This document shows positions 32,275-35,277 of a DNA stretch of 35,277 bases, in pieces. Every line of letters begins with the position of its first letter. The first letter of the stretch is position 1. Made by a program: the position numbers and the translations under genes. Source of the stretch: Mesorhizobium sp. WSM3626 (lineage in GTDB: Bacteria > Pseudomonadota > Alphaproteobacteria > Rhizobiales > Rhizobiaceae); assembly GCF_000513935.1 (NCBI RefSeq), contig NZ_AZUY01000002.1, positions 206,828-242,104 on the forward strand. Reading direction: 5' to 3'. The notes under the pieces were generated by a model, which was given only the letters and a program-made list of their open reading frames with translations, ran no database searches and had not been told where the DNA came from.

Positions 32275-32429
32275 TGGAGCGCTCCGGGTGTGATCTCGGT
32301 TGCTGGCCTGGACTGTCCCGCCATACGGCATCCCATTGGGCTGGTGCCGGCTTTTGTTCCCCTTGCCGGCTTTCTTTCATCATGCGCGCATCCGCGGATT
32401 GAAATCAAGCGCCATTTCTGCAATATTGA

Positions 32430-32445
32430 TTGAACGGACATTCAA
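32430..32445. promoter_or_regulatory. 16-bp palindrome, candidate BetI-like TetR operator (copy 2)
   Basis: TTGAACGGACATTCAA: half-sites TTGAAC and ATTCAA around 4 bp. It lies between the divergent permease operon (start 32274) and aminotransferase gene (start 32526), so one bound regulator could control both. The 252-bp gap contains no gene. Confidence 0.65.
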
Positions 32446-32525
32446 AATCGTGTGAGCGGGGCGATGATTTCGGCCATAGCGAACCGGATTGATGCCCGCG
32501 AAAATTCGGTGATGTGGAGGCGATG

Positions 32526-33947
32526 ATGGCCGCGGTGAGAGATCTGAAGGCAGGCGAAACGGCTGGCCCTGGCGACGACGATGCGGTCGAGCTGGCGAAG
32601 CGTCATCTCATCCAGCCCTGGCCTTATGCCGGTTCCGTCGGTTCGGAGGCGCGTGCGCTGATCGGCGAGGGCGATGGCATCTACATCACCGACAACACCG
32701 GCAAGCGGCTCATCGACGGCCCGGCCGGCATGTGGTGCGTCAATGTCGGCCATCGTCGCGAGGAACTCGCCAGGGTGATGTACGACCAGGCGATGGCGCT
32801 GTCCTACAACACGCCCTGGTACACGATGAACGCGCCATCGGCGGAGCTTGCCAAACGTATCGCCGGCCATGCCCCAGGCGACCTCAGCCATGTCTTCTAC
32901 ACCACGGGCGGCTCATCCGCGGTCGAGACGGCGTTGCGCTTCATGCAGTTCTACAACAATGTACGTGGCCGGCCGGAAAAGAAGCTGATCCTGAGCCGTG
33001 GCGGCGCCTACCATGGCTCGACCTATCTGTCGGCCTCGCTCAATGGCCGCCCGCGCGATCGCGACTGGATGGACGGCGCCGACGACATGGTAGTCAAGCT
33101 CTCCTCGCCCGACCCGTTCCGGCGTCCGCAAGGCATGAGCATCGCCGCCTTCACCGATCTCCTCGTCGACCAGTTCCGCGACACGGTCGCGCGCGTCGGA
33201 GCCGACAGAATAGGCGCGTTCGTCGGCGAACCGGTGCAGGCGTCCGGCGGCGTCGTCGTGCCGCCCGACGGCTATCTCAAGCGCATCCGCGAGATCTGCC
33301 GTGACAACGACATTCTCTATGTTTCCGACGAGGTGGTGACGGGCTTCGGCCGGCTTGGCCATGTCTTTGCCTCCGGCGACGTCTTCGGCATTGACCCCGA
33401 CATGATCACCTTTGCCAAGGGCGTCACGTCAGGCTATTTCCCGCTCGGCGGCGTCATCATCTCGGAACGGCTGCTGGAGGAGCTGCGCCGCTCGAACCAT
33501 CCCGACGCGATGTTCGGCCACGGGCTGACCTACACCAGCCATCCCGTCGGCTGCGCGGTTGCCTTGAAGAACCTCGACCTGCTGGAGGAAAGCGTGCTTG
33601 CCCACGCGCAGGCGGTCGCCCCCTATTTCCAGGCGCAGCTGAAGACGCTGGAAGAGCTGCCGCTGGTCGGCGAAGTGCGCGGCGTGGGGCTGATGGGTTG
33701 TGTCGAATGCGTCGCCGACCGCGAAAGCAAGGATCCGCTGCAACTCGACAAGAATGTCGGAAAACGCATCGACGCCCACTGCCATGAGCTTGGCCTGCTG
33801 GTGCGGCCACTGATCAACATGTGCGTGATGTCGCCGCCGCTCATCATCACGCGCGAGCAGATCGACGACATGGTCGGCATCCTGCGCGAAGGCATTTCGC
33901 GCACCATGGACGATCTCAGGAAAGAGGGTGTCTGGCGGGGGTGGTAG
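32526..33947 (+). CDS. Class III PLP-dependent aminotransferase (omega-transaminase type)
   Basis: ATG 32526 is chosen because GGAGG ends five bases upstream, whereas GTG 32514 and ATG 32523 are poorly spaced. The 473-aa enzyme has the PLP landmarks: TTGGSSAVETALR (~120), YHGSTY (~160), cofactor Asp in VSDEVVTGFGRLG (~260) and catalytic Lys298 in ITFAKGVTSGYFPLGG. It resembles polyamine-pyruvate transaminases (SpuC-like), which turn a terminal amine into an aldehyde. Divergent from the transporter operon; probably acts on the imported amine or a later intermediate. Amino acceptor unknown. Confidence 0.9.
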   Translation: MAAVRDLKAGETAGPGDDDAVELAKRHLIQPWPYAGSVGSEARALIGEGDGIYITDNTGKRLIDGPAGMWCVNVGHRREELARVMYDQAMALSYNTPWYTMNAPSAELAKRIAGHAPGDLSHVFYTTGGSSAVETALRFMQFYNNVRGRPEKKLILSRGGAYHGSTYLSASLNGRPRDRDWMDGADDMVVKLSSPDPFRRPQGMSIAAFTDLLVDQFRDTVARVGADRIGAFVGEPVQASGGVVVPPDGYLKRIREICRDNDILYVSDEVVTGFGRLGHVFASGDVFGIDPDMITFAKGVTSGYFPLGGVIISERLLEELRRSNHPDAMFGHGLTYTSHPVGCAVALKNLDLLEESVLAHAQAVAPYFQAQLKTLEELPLVGEVRGVGLMGCVECVADRESKDPLQLDKNVGKRIDAHCHELGLLVRPLINMCVMSPPLIITREQIDDMVGILREGISRTMDDLRKEGVWRGW

Positions 33948-33952
33948 CCAAT

Positions 33953-33969
33953 CTCCCTCTTGTGGGGAG
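33953..33969. terminator. Short hairpin between convergent genes, repeat-like
   Basis: CTCCC (33953-33957) pairs with GGGAG (33965-33969). The surrounding sequence (AATCTCCCTCTTGTGGGGAG) looks like a degenerate member of the common palindromic intergenic repeats of Mesorhizobium and relatives. It sits in the 39-bp gap between the convergent aminotransferase and Rieske genes. Confidence 0.4.
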
Positions 33970-33986
33970 CTTCGCGGCTTGCGCCG

Positions 33987-35189
33987 CTACCCTTGCGATC
34001 TCAGCGCATCGTTTAGGTTCCACATGTCCTTTTCTTCCGGCGCTGTTTCCAGGCCGAGCACCGGAAGCTGCTTGCGCAGATGGTCGTGGTGGGTGCGCAC
34101 GCCATATTCGAGGTCGGAGAAGTAAAAACCCTCGAAGGACTCGGACAGCATGGATTCGTTCGACCAGACCGAAAGCTGCACGTCTTCCGACATGGTGTCG
34201 CGATCGATGCGGAAGGAGAGATAGCGGGCGGCGGCCTGCTCGCGACTTTCGTCGCGGTAGCGATAGATGGCGCCACGCAGCAGCGTCTCACCCGTCGACA
34301 GTGGGAACTCCTGATAGAATTGCACCGATTCCGGCATCACCGACAGGACGGCGTTCGGGAAGATGCCGTAATAGACCCAGGCCTTCCTGAGATGGTCCGG
34401 CAGATGCGTCGGCTCAGGCGCGATCTTGACGTAGTTCCTGACGCTCCAGCGGCGGCCGGCATGCGGGTTATAGGTGGCGAAGGAGCGCGAGACGCCGTTG
34501 ACGAAAGGTTCGTCGAAATAGGTGGCGCCGTAGAGATCCTGCAGGGCCGGATGCGCCATGGCGACGTGATAGCCTTCATTGTCGACGTCGCGCACCGACT
34601 TCCAGTTGACCGGTGTTTTCTGGGTCCAGATGCCCCAGGAGGGCACCATGTCGGCGGCATTGTAATGCGCGAATTCGGGTTCGATCGGCTTCAACAACTC
34701 GGCGACGGATGGCTGTGGCCCGCCATTGCGGAAGCGGATGAAGATGAAGCCCATCCAGATTTCGAGATCGAGCGGCATCAAGCCGAACTCGGTCTTGTCG
34801 AGGTCGGGGAAGGAGCGCGGGCGGGCGGCGCCGCGCAGCGTACCGTCAAGATTGTAGACCCAGCCATGGAATGGGCAGACCAGCGCGTTCTTGCAATTGC
34901 CCTGGCTGTCGGCCACGACGCGGCTGCCGCGGTGGCGGCACATGTTGTTGAAGCCGCGCACGACGCCGTCCTTGCCGCGTACGATCAGAGCGCGCTCGCC
35001 AATGACATCCAGGGTGAGGTAGTCGCCGGCATTGGGTATGTCGCAGACATGCCCGGCGATCTGCCAATGATTGCGGAAGACATGCTCCTTTTCCAGTTCG
35101 AGAAGGGCTGTGGAATGGTAACTCCAGCCCGGCAATCCCCGCCGGTCCCAATCGTTCGGGATTGCCACGTCACGGAGGTGCGGGTTCAT
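33987..35189 (-). CDS. Rieske non-heme iron oxygenase, quaternary-ammonium type
   Basis: This is a 400-aa oxygenase alpha subunit. ATG 35189 (MNPHLRDVAIPND) is chosen because an upstream in-frame ATG at 35252 would run through the operator at 35209-35224. The Rieske [2Fe-2S] ligands are Cys84/His86 (MCRHRG) and Cys105/His108 (CPFHGW). Mononuclear iron ligands His208 and His213 lie in EGYHVAMAH. Residue 205, which bridges the subunits, is Glu instead of the more usual Asp, as in carnitine and glycine-betaine type oxygenases. It should demethylate or cleave a quaternary amine. No reductase partner gene lies inside the window. Confidence 0.88.
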   Translation of the reverse strand: MNPHLRDVAIPNDWDRRGLPGWSYHSTALLELEKEHVFRNHWQIAGHVCDIPNAGDYLTLDVIGERALIVRGKDGVVRGFNNMCRHRGSRVVADSQGNCKNALVCPFHGWVYNLDGTLRGAARPRSFPDLDKTEFGLMPLDLEIWMGFIFIRFRNGGPQPSVAELLKPIEPEFAHYNAADMVPSWGIWTQKTPVNWKSVRDVDNEGYHVAMAHPALQDLYGATYFDEPFVNGVSRSFATYNPHAGRRWSVRNYVKIAPEPTHLPDHLRKAWVYYGIFPNAVLSVMPESVQFYQEFPLSTGETLLRGAIYRYRDESREQAAARYLSFRIDRDTMSEDVQLSVWSNESMLSESFEGFYFSDLEYGVRTHHDHLRKQLPVLGLETAPEEKDMWNLNDALRSQG

Positions 35190-35208
35190 GAAACGTCTCT
35201 TCTTTTTA

Positions 35209-35224
35209 TTGAATATACATTCAA
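35209..35224. promoter_or_regulatory. 16-bp palindrome, candidate BetI-like TetR operator (copy 3)
   Basis: TTGAATATACATTCAA: half-sites TTGAAT and ATTCAA, a perfect dyad around 4 bp. It lies 20-35 bp before the Rieske start and immediately downstream (minus strand) of a TATGAT hexamer at 35234-35229 that could be the -10. A bound repressor would cover the transcription start. Confidence 0.7.
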
Positions 35225-35277
35225 TATAATCATATTTTGCGTTGAAATGCAATGATTTGTGGAAATGCGCAGGTTTC

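Overview
The window looks like the chromosome of a Mesorhizobium-like alphaproteobacterium (Hyphomicrobiales/Rhizobiales). The evidence is GC-rich coding sequence throughout, a complete PhyR-NepR-EcfG general stress response locus with EcfG-type promoters, HWE-family histidine kinases, a CUT2 sugar transporter with a single-domain ATPase, and an amine-catabolism cluster of rhizobial style. I see no tRNA, rRNA, CRISPR array, insertion sequence or phage gene. The species name is inference.

Region 1 (1-4243) is a xylose-type uptake operon, xylF-xylH-xylG. A divergent ROK-family repressor is cut by the left edge. The intergenic region has a TTGACA promoter and two related palindromes whose centres are 84 bp apart. 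Region 2 (4381-6395) holds a membrane CHASE-HWE sensor kinase, a terminator, a palindromic element and a glycine-rich lipoprotein.

Region 3 (6478-15135) is a general stress response (GSR) island. phyR diverges from nepR-ecfG. Exact GGAAC-N16/17-CGTT promoters precede nine transcription units: phyR, nepR-ecfG, a soluble HWE kinase, a DUF1328 membrane peptide, a 98-aa protein of unknown function, a DUF883/ElaB-like operon, a 66-aa membrane protein, a diacylglycerol-kinase-like lipid kinase and a triple PRC-barrel exported protein. A single-domain response regulator with a FAT GUY-like motif lies next to ecfG. The island thus appears to carry the core regulators, a candidate input kinase and regulator, and several envelope-directed outputs.

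Region 4 (15180-19964) is metabolic: a formylglycine-type sulfatase/phosphonate monoester hydrolase, a three-gene operon (vicinal-oxygen-chelate dioxygenase, alpha/beta hydrolase, small GNAT-like protein) resembling quinone/electrophile resistance sets, and an M19 dipeptidase.

Region 5 (19971-35189) is a dispersed amine-catabolism cluster. On the minus strand are two PYROXD2/phytoene-desaturase-like flavoproteins, a GcvT-like C1 transferase and an 86-aa protein. On the plus strand are a BetI-like TetR regulator, two tandem paralogous binding proteins and an FAD amine oxidase. On the minus strand again are two Pot-type permeases and an ATPase. A class III aminotransferase (+) and a Rieske oxygenase (-) of quaternary-ammonium type follow. 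A 16-bp palindrome (TTGAAY-N4-RTTCAA-like) recurs at the three main promoter regions and nowhere else that I noticed, so the cluster is probably one regulon taking up and degrading a polyamine-like or N-methylated amine. The substrate is not determined by the sequence.
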